Shown: one piece after another, positions 17,448 through 25,505 of the stretch
How the letters are laid out: every line of letters starts with the position of its first letter
How positions within the stretch are numbered: position 1 is the first letter of the stretch
Assembly: GCA_024235635.1 (NCBI GenBank)
Contig: JACKMA010000003.1
Coordinates: 682,001 to 746,000, forward strand
From: Zoogloeaceae bacterium
Lineage (GTDB): Bacteria > Pseudomonadota > Gammaproteobacteria > Burkholderiales > Rhodocyclaceae
DNA length: 64,000 nucleotides
Direction: 5' to 3'
Notes under the pieces: generated by a model
What the model was told of the DNA's origin: nothing
The model's database searches: none
What the model saw: the letters and a program-made list of their open reading frames with translations, nothing else
Translations under genes and position numbers: made by a program

Positions 17448-18320
17448 TCAGCCGCCGACCCGGCCGGTCTGGACCTGCCCGAGCAGGGTCGCGAAATCCG
17501 CTGTGTTGTGGAAGAAACCGATCGCCAGCAGCAACAGCGTGCTGAGGGTCAGACCGCTCAGGAAGATCGCATACGACAGGCTCAGCATGCGGAACTTCCG
17601 GTTTGCCATGGTACCGAGGAAGTAGATCTGACGGCTCATGTTGCGATAGATGCGTCCGTTGTCGCGCAGCAGGTCGAGCATCGCCGCCGTGTGCTGCTCT
17701 TCGGTCAGCGACGAAAACTCCTCGAACACCAGCAGGTTGGCACGATCCGAGGCAAAGTCCTCCGGCGAGCGCCTGGTCTGGAACAGGCGCGGGCGGGCTG
17801 CCAGCACGGCGAAGATGATCGAGGCCAGACAGGTGGCCAGGAAGATTGCGATCGGCACCGTGAACATCGGTTCGGCGACCAGCACGAACGGACCGGAGAG
17901 GGTCAGCACCGACAGGATGAAGCCGTTCAGCGAGATCATGATGTTGGCCTTGGTGGCGGCCAGCGCGGTCAGATCGAGTTGGGTGCGGTAGGACGAGCGG
18001 AACAGGGTCTCGACGCCGCGCGCACTGCCGAACTCGCTGCCCGGCTTGATCTTGCCCGTCTTGCTGCCGGCTGCCTCGCTGTCGGCAGCAACGGCGAGCT
18101 TGGCCTTGTCCTTCTTCTTCGCCTTGTCCGCCTTCTTCTTCGGCTCGACCGCCGGCTCGGAGCATTCCTCGCGCGGCAGGTCGACCAGGGCCATTGCCGG
18201 CAGCAGCGGACCGACCCGACCATGGGCAGCCTCGTCCATCGGGGCGCCGGCGAATTCGACGTCTTGCTCGTCTGCGAGCGCTGTATGGGGCAGTTCGGCG
18301 ATTTCGACTCTGGCGTTCAT
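17448..18320 (-). CDS. DUF5706 / PycTM (Pycsar effector-like) membrane protein
   Basis: 290 aa from ATG 18320 (AGGAG 7 nt upstream). Residues 1-95 are acidic then Lys-rich (KKKADKAKKKDKAK). The DUF5706 domain follows: FRSSYRTQLDLTALAATKAN, then hydrophobic helices at about 128-150 and 155-175, an Arg-rich loop, and a last helix at about 250-272. DUF5706 is the transmembrane effector domain (PycTM) of Pycsar anti-phage systems, which respond to cCMP or cUMP by disrupting the membrane. No PycC-type cyclase gene is seen in the window, so a defence role is not established. It is followed by the DUF3616 lipoprotein gene. Confidence 0.75.
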   Translation of the reverse strand: MNARVEIAELPHTALADEQDVEFAGAPMDEAAHGRVGPLLPAMALVDLPREECSEPAVEPKKKADKAKKKDKAKLAVAADSEAAGSKTGKIKPGSEFGSARGVETLFRSSYRTQLDLTALAATKANIMISLNGFILSVLTLSGPFVLVAEPMFTVPIAIFLATCLASIIFAVLAARPRLFQTRRSPEDFASDRANLLVFEEFSSLTEEQHTAAMLDLLRDNGRIYRNMSRQIYFLGTMANRKFRMLSLSYAIFLSGLTLSTLLLLAIGFFHNTADFATLLGQVQTGRVGG

Positions 18321-18438
18321 GGCGGGCTCCTGGGGTACCGGGGGAACGTTGCAGTTTTGTGACAGACAACGCGAGGTCCGTGCCAGCCTGCCGAAATTGG
18401 CCGAAAATTTGAGGCAACCATCTGTTAATAATGAATTT

Positions 18439-18455
18439 ACCCGGATTTCCCGGGT
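18439..18455 (+). promoter_or_regulatory. inverted repeat with ATTT loop (1)
   Basis: ACCCGG (18439-18444) and CCGGGT (18450-18455) are perfect complements around ATTTC. It could be an operator or an RNA hairpin in the leader of the DUF481 gene. Confidence 0.4.
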
Positions 18456-18472
18456 GCTCCGCCGACGGCTCG

Positions 18473-18491
18473 CGTGGGATTTACCCCCACG
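18473..18491 (+). promoter_or_regulatory. inverted repeat with ATTT loop (2)
   Basis: CGTGGG (18473-18478) and CCCACG (18486-18491) are perfect complements around ATTTACC. It lies 34 bp after the first repeat and has a similar G-ATTT-C core. Confidence 0.4.
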
Positions 18492-18721
18492 TTTGTGGCG
18501 GCATTTGCCCCACCCCACCCGGCAGTTCACCCAATTTCCCCACCCGCCGGCGACGCTGCCGGCCCTCCACGCGGGCCGCACGGCAGGCTGCCGACCATGA
18601 TCCATCTCACATTGAAGCAAGTCGTCACCGTGATAGCGTTCCGCGCTCATGCCATTCGGCAGCGGCGTCGCGTCAAGAAACGCCACCAGCTGCCGATTCA
18701 GGGCATGACGGCAATGCAATT

Positions 18722-18742
18722 CGCCCACCGCCGCGGTGGGCG
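18722..18742 (+). promoter_or_regulatory. 9-bp hairpin just before the DUF481 ribosome binding site
   Basis: CGCCCACCG (18722-18730) and CGGTGGGCG (18734-18742) form a perfect 9-bp stem with a 3-nt loop, ending 4 nt before the ACAGGAG Shine-Dalgarno of the next gene. In mRNA it could affect translation; in DNA it is a strong palindrome. Confidence 0.5.
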
Positions 18743-18758
18743 GGAACAGGAGTTGTGG

Positions 18759-19787
18759 ATGAGGCGCCTGATCGGTTTCGGGCTGATGCTGGTGGCACTG
18801 GTCGCCAGCCGATCGGCGATCGGCGATACCGTGCTGCTCGGGAACGGTGACCGCATCAGCGGCCAGATCGTTCACAAGAACAAGGACCGGATCGATATTC
18901 GTACCCGCTATGCAGGAACGGTGTCGGTACGCTGGAGCCACGTGGTCGCGGTCACCAGCGAGCGTCAGCTGACCATTCAGCGCCGCTCCGACGACCAGTT
19001 GGTGCGCGGCACGCTGATCGCGGCCGACGACGATTCGATCGCGGTCGACACTGGCCAGGAAGGGGTCGTCACGGTGCCGCTACAGGACGTCGGCTTCGTC
19101 AACCCGACGCTCGCCGAGTCCGGCCGGGGGATCGTCTACAAGGGTCGGGCAAGTCTCGCTGCGAGTGCCAATTCGGGCAACAGCGACACCCGTCGACTGT
19201 ATGGCGAAACCTCGCTGTCCGGCACCGCCCGGGTCTATCGCTTCAATCTCGGCGCCAGTGGCGAGGCCCAGCAGGAGGGTGGCGAGACCAATGCCTTCAA
19301 GTGGCGGCTGGGCGCCGACTACGACCAGTTCACGCGGCGCGACCGGCGTCGCTTTGTCTATGCACGCGCGTCACTCGAGCACGATCGCTTCGCCGACATC
19401 CGCCTGCGTTCGATCACCGGCGCCGGCTATGGCTGGCAGATCGTCGAAACGGCGGTCACCAGCCTGTCGATGCGCGGCGGCGTCGACCTGGTGTTTCTCG
19501 ATCGAATCGACGACGACGACGAGCGCTATCCGGCCGCCGGCTGGGGTCTGCGCTATAGTCGCTCCCTGCTCTCGGACACCGCAAGCTTCTTCCACGAGCA
19601 GGAGGGCTTCGTCGAGGTCGGCGCGCCGTCCAACATCAGCGTGCTGACCAAGACCGGTCTGCGATTCCCGGTGGTGGACAACCTGAACGCCAGCGCCCAG
19701 TACAACCTCGACTACGAGGGCGAACCGGGAGACGGCCGCAAGTCCCTCGACGCAAGCTTGGTCGTCGGCCTCGGCTACGACTGGTAG
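18759..19787 (+). CDS. DUF481 (YdiY-like) outer-membrane protein
   Basis: 342 aa with a signal peptide (MRRLIGFGLMLVALVASRSA). An N-terminal small beta domain (about 24-105, VLLGNGDRISGQI) precedes the DUF481 beta-barrel, which shows the characteristic SANSGNSDTRRLYG strand and ends with VVGLGYDW, an aromatic C-terminus as in outer-membrane barrels. E. coli YdiY is a relative of unknown function, sometimes called salt-induced. The start is ATG 18759 with AGGAG 6 nt upstream; the reading frame is open well upstream, but those residues are not signal-like. Confidence 0.85.
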   Translation: MRRLIGFGLMLVALVASRSAIGDTVLLGNGDRISGQIVHKNKDRIDIRTRYAGTVSVRWSHVVAVTSERQLTIQRRSDDQLVRGTLIAADDDSIAVDTGQEGVVTVPLQDVGFVNPTLAESGRGIVYKGRASLAASANSGNSDTRRLYGETSLSGTARVYRFNLGASGEAQQEGGETNAFKWRLGADYDQFTRRDRRRFVYARASLEHDRFADIRLRSITGAGYGWQIVETAVTSLSMRGGVDLVFLDRIDDDDERYPAAGWGLRYSRSLLSDTASFFHEQEGFVEVGAPSNISVLTKTGLRFPVVDNLNASAQYNLDYEGEPGDGRKSLDASLVVGLGYDW

Positions 19788-19800
19788 CGGCGCGGGAAGC

Positions 19801-19826
19801 ATTCGCTGCACAAATTCGCTGCACAA
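19801..19826 (+). repeat. 13-bp tandem direct repeat before the Na/Pi cotransporter
   Basis: ATTCGCTGCACAA occurs twice in a row (19801-19813 and 19814-19826), ending 10 nt before the next ATG and just before the AAGGA ribosome binding site. It may be a recent slip duplication or a regulator half-site pair. Confidence 0.8.
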
Positions 19827-19836
19827 GGATAACGAG

Positions 19837-21459
19837 ATGGATGGCGCTTCAGCGCTGACCCTGTCGTTTGGCGGTGTCGGCCTGTTCCTGCTGGGCATGG
19901 CACTGATGACCGACGGCCTCAAGCTGGCGGCCGGCCCGGCCCTGGGCCGACTGCTGGCCTCCTCCACCCAGACCCGGTTGCGAGGCCTCGCCTCCGGAAT
20001 CCTGGTGACCGCCCTGGTGCAGTCGTCGTCGGCGGTCACGGTCGCCGCGATCGGTTTCGTCAATGCCGGGCTGCTGTCCTTCGGCCAGACCTTGTGGGTC
20101 CTGTTCGGCGCCAACGTCGGCACCACGATGACCGGCTGGCTGGTGGCCCTGATTGGACTGAAGATCAAGATCGAGGCGGCCGCGCTGCCGCTGGTCGGCG
20201 TCGGCATGGCACTGCAGCTCAGCGGTGGTGAGGGCCGGCGCCCAGCGATCGGTCAGGTACTGGCCGGATTCGGCGTGCTGTTCATCGGCATCGGCTTCAT
20301 GCAGCAGGCGTTCTCGAACAGCGGCGAGGGTCTCGATCTGGCCCGGCTCGGCGGCCACGGCGTGCTGTCGACGCTGGCATTCGTCTTGGCCGGTGCAGTG
20401 CTGACGATGTTGATGCAATCGTCCAGCGCCTCCCTCGCCGTCGTGCTGACCCTCGCCCAGACCGGCGTGCTGCCGCTGTCGGAGGCGGCCGCCGGCGTCA
20501 TCGGCGCCAACATCGGCACCACCATCACGGCGATTCTCGCCGCCCTCGGCGCGACGCCGAATGCGCGACGGGCGGCCGCCGCACACGTGCTGTTCAACCT
20601 GATCACCGGATTCGTCGCGCTGTTGCTGTTGCCGGGGCTGATCCGCGCTGTCGACGGGCTGCAGCAGGCATTCGGGCTGGACGCGTCGCCGGCCATCAGC
20701 CTGGCGCTGTTTCACAGCGTCTTCAACCTGCTCGGCGTCGCTCTGATGTGGCCGCTGGCCGGCCGCATGGAACGCGCCCTGTCCGCGCGTTTCGGGCCAC
20801 GCGACGAACGGCTGCGGCCGCGCTACCTCGATCGGAACGTCGCGTCGGTGCCGGCACTCGCGATCAAGGCGCTGGACCTGGAACTGCGCCGGCTCGGCGG
20901 CATGTGCATTGCGGAACTGAGGGAAGCGGTTCACCGGCCCGCGTCCGGCACGCCGTCGCGGATCATGCCGCTGGCCGGGGCGGCGAACCTGGTGACCCAG
21001 GTCGAAGAATTCGTCACCGGCCTCAGCAGACGCTCGATGTCGTCCGAAACCGCGGCCCAACTGGCCACACAGCTGCGGGTGCTGCACTACTACGAAAACT
21101 GCAGCGAGCAGTTGGCCGCAATGCACAAGGCACGCAGGCTGGCGATCGGGGGCGACGTCGCCGAACCGTTGATCGATCTCGAACGCAGGGCCGATCGCCT
21201 GCTCCGCCATTTCGATCCCCAGGGCGAGGATTTCGCGCCGCAACAGCGCGATCGCGAATCCGAGTTCGAGGCCGGCTACCAGCGGCTCAAGGCCGAGGTG
21301 CTCGCTGCCGGCGCGTCCGACCGACTCGATCTCGACGCGATGGACACATCGCTGCACGGGCTCAGCGCCCTGCGTCGCGCCCTCGACCAGGCAGGCAAGG
21401 CGGCCCGACTGCTCGAGTACGCCGGCATCGCGGACGACGCCGGCAAGGCAACGGCCTAG
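19837..21459 (+). CDS. Na+/phosphate cotransporter (NptA/PNaS family) with PhoU-like tail
   Basis: 540 aa. Two inverted Na/Pi-cotransporter repeats carry the signature QSSSA twice (VQSSSAVTVA near residue 62, MQSSSASLAV near 193), each followed by a GANVGTT or GANIGTT loop, with about eight membrane helices up to residue 310. The C-terminal 200 residues are helical and PhoU-like. It imports or exports phosphate at the inner membrane driven by sodium. The start is ATG 19837 with AAGGA upstream. The stop shares CTAG with the convergent arsC stop. Confidence 0.9.
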   Translation: MDGASALTLSFGGVGLFLLGMALMTDGLKLAAGPALGRLLASSTQTRLRGLASGILVTALVQSSSAVTVAAIGFVNAGLLSFGQTLWVLFGANVGTTMTGWLVALIGLKIKIEAAALPLVGVGMALQLSGGEGRRPAIGQVLAGFGVLFIGIGFMQQAFSNSGEGLDLARLGGHGVLSTLAFVLAGAVLTMLMQSSSASLAVVLTLAQTGVLPLSEAAAGVIGANIGTTITAILAALGATPNARRAAAAHVLFNLITGFVALLLLPGLIRAVDGLQQAFGLDASPAISLALFHSVFNLLGVALMWPLAGRMERALSARFGPRDERLRPRYLDRNVASVPALAIKALDLELRRLGGMCIAELREAVHRPASGTPSRIMPLAGAANLVTQVEEFVTGLSRRSMSSETAAQLATQLRVLHYYENCSEQLAAMHKARRLAIGGDVAEPLIDLERRADRLLRHFDPQGEDFAPQQRDRESEFEAGYQRLKAEVLAAGASDRLDLDAMDTSLHGLSALRRALDQAGKAARLLEYAGIADDAGKATA

Positions 21460-21806
21460 TCGAACAACTCGCCGACACGTTCCGGCGGCCGCGCCACCAC
21501 CGCACGCGCGCCACGCACGACGATCGGCCGCTCGATCAGGATCGGATCGGCGACCATCGCGGCGATCCAGTCGTCCTCGCTCATCTCCCGGCCGCGGTAT
21601 TTCTCCTTGAACACGCTCTCGCCGCGTCGCACCAGTTCTGACGCCGGCATCCCGAGACGCGCCAGCAAGTCCTTCAGCAAGGCGGCATCGAGTGCTTGCT
21701 TGAGGTATTCGACGACGTCGGGTTCGCAGCCCTGCTCGCGCAGCAAGGCGAGGGCGCCGCGGCTCTTGCCGCAACGCGGATTGTGGTAAATCACCAGATC
21801 GGACAT
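21456..21806 (-). CDS. arsC: ArsC-family reductase (glutaredoxin-type arsenate reductase)
   Basis: 116 aa, normal for the family. The N-terminal YHNPRCGKSRGAL carries the catalytic Cys12 of the ArsC/Spx thioredoxin fold, and the C-terminal IERPIVVRGARAVVARPPE carries the arginines that bind arsenate. It would reduce arsenate to arsenite using glutathione/glutaredoxin. No arsR, arsB or acr3 gene is nearby, so it may be a stand-alone or differently employed member. It converges with the phosphate cotransporter, with which it shares 4 bp. Confidence 0.85.
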   Translation of the reverse strand: MSDLVIYHNPRCGKSRGALALLREQGCEPDVVEYLKQALDAALLKDLLARLGMPASELVRRGESVFKEKYRGREMSEDDWIAAMVADPILIERPIVVRGARAVVARPPERVGELFD

Positions 21807-21857
21807 CCCTGAATTCCTGCCGGCCAGACGATCGGGCGATCATAGCCGATACCACCG

Positions 21858-22454
21858 ATGAACAACGACAAGCCCTTTTCGGCGGCCTGCGATCGCAATC
21901 GCGGGCCAATCGCGGACAGGCTCGAGGCATTGCTCGCACCCGGCGCCAGCGTGCTCGAGATCGGCAGCGGCACCGGCCAGCATGCCGTCCATTTCGGGGC
22001 GGCGATGCCCTGGCTGCGCTGGCAGTGTTCCGACCGGCGCGAGATGCTGGCCGGGATCCGATGCTGGCTAGACGAGGCGGCCTTGCCAAATCTGCCGGCG
22101 CCGATCGAGCTCGACGTCAATGCCCCACCCGACCCCGGCCGACACGACGCGCTGTTCACCGCCAATACGCTGCACATCATGGCGTGGCGTGAAGTCGAAC
22201 TGTTGTTCCGGCAGGCACCGCAATGGCTGTTGCCGACGGGTCGCGTGATCGTGTACGGACCGTTTCACCGCGACGGGCGCCCGACCAGCCCCGGCAACGC
22301 CGCTTTCGACCGATCGCTGCGCCAGTCCGATCCGGCGTCCGGCATCCGCGATCTCGCCGCAGTCGAGGCACTGGCGTGCGAATCCGGTCTGAGGCGTGTC
22401 ACCGAATGGGCGATGCCGGCCAACAACCTGATGCTGGTGTGGAAGCTGGCATGA
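21858..22454 (+). CDS. DUF938 class I SAM-dependent methyltransferase
   Basis: 198 aa, the family's usual length. The N-terminus FSAACDRNRGPIADRLEALL and the SAM-binding glycine motif VLEIGSGTGQHAVHFG are typical of DUF938, as are TANTLHIMAWREVE and VYGPFHRDGRPTS. The methyl acceptor is unknown. It is divergent from arsC by 51 bp and followed by an unrelated hypothetical gene. Confidence 0.88.
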   Translation: MNNDKPFSAACDRNRGPIADRLEALLAPGASVLEIGSGTGQHAVHFGAAMPWLRWQCSDRREMLAGIRCWLDEAALPNLPAPIELDVNAPPDPGRHDALFTANTLHIMAWREVELLFRQAPQWLLPTGRVIVYGPFHRDGRPTSPGNAAFDRSLRQSDPASGIRDLAAVEALACESGLRRVTEWAMPANNLMLVWKLA

Positions 22455-22535
22455 CCGTGATGCGGCACTCGGCGCGCTCCGAGTGGTCAGTTGCAGGAAG
22501 GGGCAGCAAGCTGCGCCCGGACGATGGAACGGACG

Positions 22536-23081
22536 ATGCACATTCCTGCGGTCAGCAACGAATCGATCTCTCCGGCCAGGCTGCTGCGTCAGCTGCGGGA
22601 GACCTCGAACGAGCAGGTGTCGGCGCCGGCGCCCTCTGCGGCAGTCAGTCTCAGTACCGACGGGCGCCTGGCGAGCCTGGTGGCGCAGATGCTGGACGGC
22701 GACGAGCACCACGTTGACGTGTCGGTGGTCGCCCGCCTGATCGGGCAGTCGCCGCTGTTTGCGGAGACCGCGTCGCGGTTGCCGCTGCCGAACGCGACCA
22801 GGGCGGATGACGGCCGCGCCGTCGCCACAGACGCCATCGGCCGCGGTGGCTTCGACCCGGACCGGCTGGCCACGCTGCTGCAGGACACGCCACAGGCGCT
22901 CGGCGTACTGCGCGCGGTGATCGACAGCGACGGCCTCGGCGCCCTGCTGCAGCCGGCGGCTGGAGAGACCGAGGCCTTGCCGGCCAGCGTGCGGCTTTAT
23001 GTCGACAATGGCGGCGTCGCAGGCGTGCGCATGGATGCCGCGCGCCAACCCGATCTGTTCGCTCAGTCGCCGCTGCCGTAG
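22536..23081 (+). CDS. hypothetical protein
   Basis: 181 aa from ATG 22536 (ATG 22524 is also possible). No signal peptide, membrane helix or recognised domain is seen. The composition is Ala, Leu and Asp rich with a low-complexity segment near residues 25-35. The C-terminal part (SVRLYVDNGGVAGVRMDAA) may be a beta hairpin. Codon use is like its neighbours. It ends inside the 3' end of the convergent LysR gene (19-bp overlap). A 7-bp inverted repeat (CACTCGG/CCGAGTG, 22466-22485) lies upstream. Confidence 0.6.
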   Translation: MHIPAVSNESISPARLLRQLRETSNEQVSAPAPSAAVSLSTDGRLASLVAQMLDGDEHHVDVSVVARLIGQSPLFAETASRLPLPNATRADDGRAVATDAIGRGGFDPDRLATLLQDTPQALGVLRAVIDSDGLGALLQPAAGETEALPASVRLYVDNGGVAGVRMDAARQPDLFAQSPLP

Positions 23082-23998
23082 GCGGCGGCGGCCGCATCGA
23101 CCGCGGCGCGCGCTTCGCCGCGGACCCATGCGGCGAAGCGCGCCACTTCGCCGCGCCACGGCGGCGCCGGCAGGATCAACCAGAAGCCTCGCCCCTCGAC
23201 CCGCCGGCGCTCGCCGCCGACGATGTGCAACTGGCCGCTGTGGGTCATCCGGTCGACCAGTTCGGCGCGACCGATCGCCACCCCCTGGCCGGCGACCGCT
23301 GCCTGGATCAACTGATCGTAATGGGAGAACTCCAGCCTGGCCGCCGGCGCCACCTGCTCGAGCGCCATCGCCGCCAGCCAGTCGTCCCAGCGCAGCCACG
23401 GATATCGGGGATCGTCGAATTCGAGCAGCGTGAGCGTCGGCAAGGTCTCGCGATCGATCTTCACGACATCCAGCGCCGGACTGGCGACCGGCACCACCGA
23501 TTCCCCGAACAGACGCTCGGAGCCGCTCGGGGCATCGACGTCGCGGCAGTAGCGGATCGCCAGATCGATGCCCTCCCGCCCCATGTCGACGATCCGGTTA
23601 CCGGCCGCGATGCGCACGTCGATACCCGGATTCGCCGACTGGAAGCCGGACAGTCGCGGAACCAGCCACAGCGCCGCGATGCCGATGCTGGCGGTGACGG
23701 TGACCGGCCGCCGCAGCTCGTGCCGTGCGAATTCGTCGGCCAGGCGCGCGTAGTGTTCGAGCCAGCCGGCGGCGGCCTCGTACAGGCGGACACCATCGGC
23801 CGTCAGCCGCAACTCGCGCACGCCACGCTCGAACAGGGCGACGCCGAGTGCCTGCTCCAGGGTCTGCACCTGACGGCTGACGGCCGACTGGGTCAGGTGC
23901 AGCGACGACGCCGCCCGGGTAAAGGAGAGGGTGCGCGCCGATGCCACGAAGCCCTTGAGGGGCTCCAGCGGCGGCAGCCGGCGTCGGGAACTATCCAT
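23063..23998 (-). CDS. LysR-family transcriptional regulator (GcvA-like)
   Basis: 311 aa. The N-terminal winged helix-turn-helix contains FVASARTLSFTRAASSLHLT followed by QSAVSRQVQTLEQALG, and a periplasmic-binding-protein-like effector domain fills residues 95-300 (VTASIGIAALWLVPRLSGF). The sequence is of the GcvA/AmpR-like branch. It is divergent from a DUF2917 gene, with an inverted repeat between them, so it probably controls that gene and itself. The effector is unknown. Confidence 0.9.
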   Translation of the reverse strand: MDSSRRRLPPLEPLKGFVASARTLSFTRAASSLHLTQSAVSRQVQTLEQALGVALFERGVRELRLTADGVRLYEAAAGWLEHYARLADEFARHELRRPVTVTASIGIAALWLVPRLSGFQSANPGIDVRIAAGNRIVDMGREGIDLAIRYCRDVDAPSGSERLFGESVVPVASPALDVVKIDRETLPTLTLLEFDDPRYPWLRWDDWLAAMALEQVAPAARLEFSHYDQLIQAAVAGQGVAIGRAELVDRMTHSGQLHIVGGERRRVEGRGFWLILPAPPWRGEVARFAAWVRGEARAAVDAAAAAYGSGD

Positions 23999-24073
23999 GC
24001 GTTTTCCTCATGCGTCGAATGCGAAATGCACGCTTGTTCGGGCTGTGTCTCGACCTCGATACTGCACCTGTAG

Positions 24074-24095
24074 CTGGCAGCGTCACTGCTGCCAG
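24074..24095. promoter_or_regulatory. 8-bp inverted repeat between lysR and DUF2917 gene
   Basis: CTGGCAGC (24074-24081) and GCTGCCAG (24088-24095) are perfect complements around a 6-nt centre. It lies 20 nt before the DUF2917 start. It may be a LysR-family operator, though it is not a plain T-N11-A box, or an mRNA hairpin. Confidence 0.45.
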
Positions 24096-24115
24096 GATAG
24101 CCGATGGAGATGGTC

Positions 24116-24466
24116 ATGAATGAACAATACGCATGGAAATCGCTGTCCGTACCGCGTGCGGCCACGCGCCTGATCGAACATGCTGCCGGTCTCGAACTGC
24201 ACTGCATCGACGGTACCGCGTGGATCACCCAGCTCGGTGACGAGCGTGATGTGGTCCTGCGCCCGGGATGCCGGATCGTGCTGTCCCTACCGACCGCGAT
24301 CGTCATGACGTCGCGCGACGGCGCCACACTGCGCTGCCGGCCGGCGGATCGAACGGCAAGGTCACGGGCGGGCTGGATCACGCGCCTGCGCCAGCTGTTC
24401 GACCCGCGCTGGAGCGGCGCCGCCGCACGCGGCCTGCACGATCGCATACGGCGCGTCGCGCCTTGA
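24116..24466 (+). CDS. DUF2917 domain protein
   Basis: 116 aa from ATG 24116, with GGAGA 6 nt upstream; an ATG at 24104 is the alternative. The cupin-like small domain (about 15-75: LELHCIDGTAWITQLGDE, RDVVLRPGCRI) fits DUF2917, followed by a basic tail. The family has no known activity and is often found beside LysR-type regulators, as here. Confidence 0.78.
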   Translation: MNEQYAWKSLSVPRAATRLIEHAAGLELHCIDGTAWITQLGDERDVVLRPGCRIVLSLPTAIVMTSRDGATLRCRPADRTARSRAGWITRLRQLFDPRWSGAAARGLHDRIRRVAP

Positions 24467-24617
24467 GCGCCCGCGGCCGGCGCCCGCGGCCGGCGTCCGC
24501 TGCCGTGTCGCCGGCGAGCAGCGGGCACCCGCTTGCCGCGGGACCCCGCGAACGCCACAATCGGTCGTGTCCGCGCTACGCAGGATCTCGCAGTCGCCGA
24601 ACCAGGAGGGCCCCACG

Positions 24618-25505
24618 ATGCTCCCGGACCACTTCGTCGAACAGGACATCGCCGTCGATGCGATGTCGATCCGGGTCAGCCACGGCGGCGAGGGCTCGCC
24701 GCTGCTGTTGCTGCACGGATATCCGCAAACCCGCCACATGTGGCATCGGGTAGCGCCGGCGCTGTCCCGGCACCACCATGTCGTTTGTGCCGATCTGCGC
24801 GGCTACGGTGACAGCGCCAAGCCGCCGGGCGGTGCGCGCCAGGCGGCCTATGCCAAGCGGGCGATGGCCGACGACATGGTTGCAGTGATGGCAGCGCTCG
24901 GCTACCGTCGCTTCGCCGTCGCCGTCGCCGGCCACGACCGCGGCGCCCGGGTCGCCCACCGGCTCGCGCTCGATCACGCCGATCGGGTGACGCGCCTGTG
25001 CGTGATGGACATCGCACCGACGCGCCACATGTTCGCAACGGCCGACCGTCATTTCGCCACCGGCTACTACCACTGGTTCTTCCTGATCCAGCCCGACGGA
25101 CTGCCCGATCGCCTGATCGGCGCCGATCCCGAATACTGGCTGCGCGAGAAGCTGCGCCGCTGGGCGGCCCCCGGTGCCGAATTCGACGACGGCGCGGTTC
25201 GTGAATACCTGCGCTGCTTCGCGGGACCGGAAGGCATCCGTGCGAGTTGCGACGACTACCGGGCGGCAGCCGGCATCGATCTCGAACACGACGAAGCCGA
25301 TTTCGGGCGCCGACGGGTCGATTGTCCGCTGCTGGTGTTGTGGGGCGAGCATGGCTTCGTGCACCGCAGCTACGACGTGCTCGACGTCTGGCGGCAGTAT
25401 GCCGGCGACGTTTCCGGCCACACCGTGCCGTCGGGCCATTTCCTGCCCGAGGAAGCGCCTGCCGAGGTCAGCACCGCGCTGCTCGCCTTCCTGGAGGCCT
25501 CATGA
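24618..25505 (+). CDS. Haloacetate (fluoroacetate) dehalogenase-type alpha/beta hydrolase
   Basis: 295 aa. All residues known to matter in fluoroacetate dehalogenase have counterparts: nucleophile Asp107 with Arg108 and Arg111 (GHDRGAR), acid Asp131 (MDIAPT), the halide cradle His152-Trp153 (YYHWFF) and Tyr214, and the base His274 (SGHFLPEE). The spacing is that of the known enzyme shifted by three to six residues. It would hydrolyse 2-haloacids to 2-hydroxyacids, or epoxides if specificity has changed. The start is ATG 24618 with AGGAGG upstream. Its stop overlaps the next gene by 4 bp. Confidence 0.8.
   Translation: MLPDHFVEQDIAVDAMSIRVSHGGEGSPLLLLHGYPQTRHMWHRVAPALSRHHHVVCADLRGYGDSAKPPGGARQAAYAKRAMADDMVAVMAALGYRRFAVAVAGHDRGARVAHRLALDHADRVTRLCVMDIAPTRHMFATADRHFATGYYHWFFLIQPDGLPDRLIGADPEYWLREKLRRWAAPGAEFDDGAVREYLRCFAGPEGIRASCDDYRAAAGIDLEHDEADFGRRRVDCPLLVLWGEHGFVHRSYDVLDVWRQYAGDVSGHTVPSGHFLPEEAPAEVSTALLAFLEAS

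Larger units (their letters stand above)
18321..18758. other. 438-bp divergent intergenic region with several hairpins
   Basis: No convincing gene lies between the divergent DUF5706 and DUF481 genes. The stretch 18400-18440 is AT-rich for this window and probably carries promoters. Downstream come short inverted repeats whose loops contain ATTT (listed separately) and a C-rich, purine-poor stretch at about 18500-18560. Confidence 0.7.

Noticed and set aside
18474..18758. In-frame extension of the DUF481 gene upstream of ATG 18759
   Set aside because: It covers the hairpin-rich leader, lacks signal-peptide character, and a good ribosome binding site stands before 18759.
21456..21806. An arsenic resistance island
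   Set aside because: Only arsC is present; no arsR, arsB, acr3 or arsH is seen nearby.
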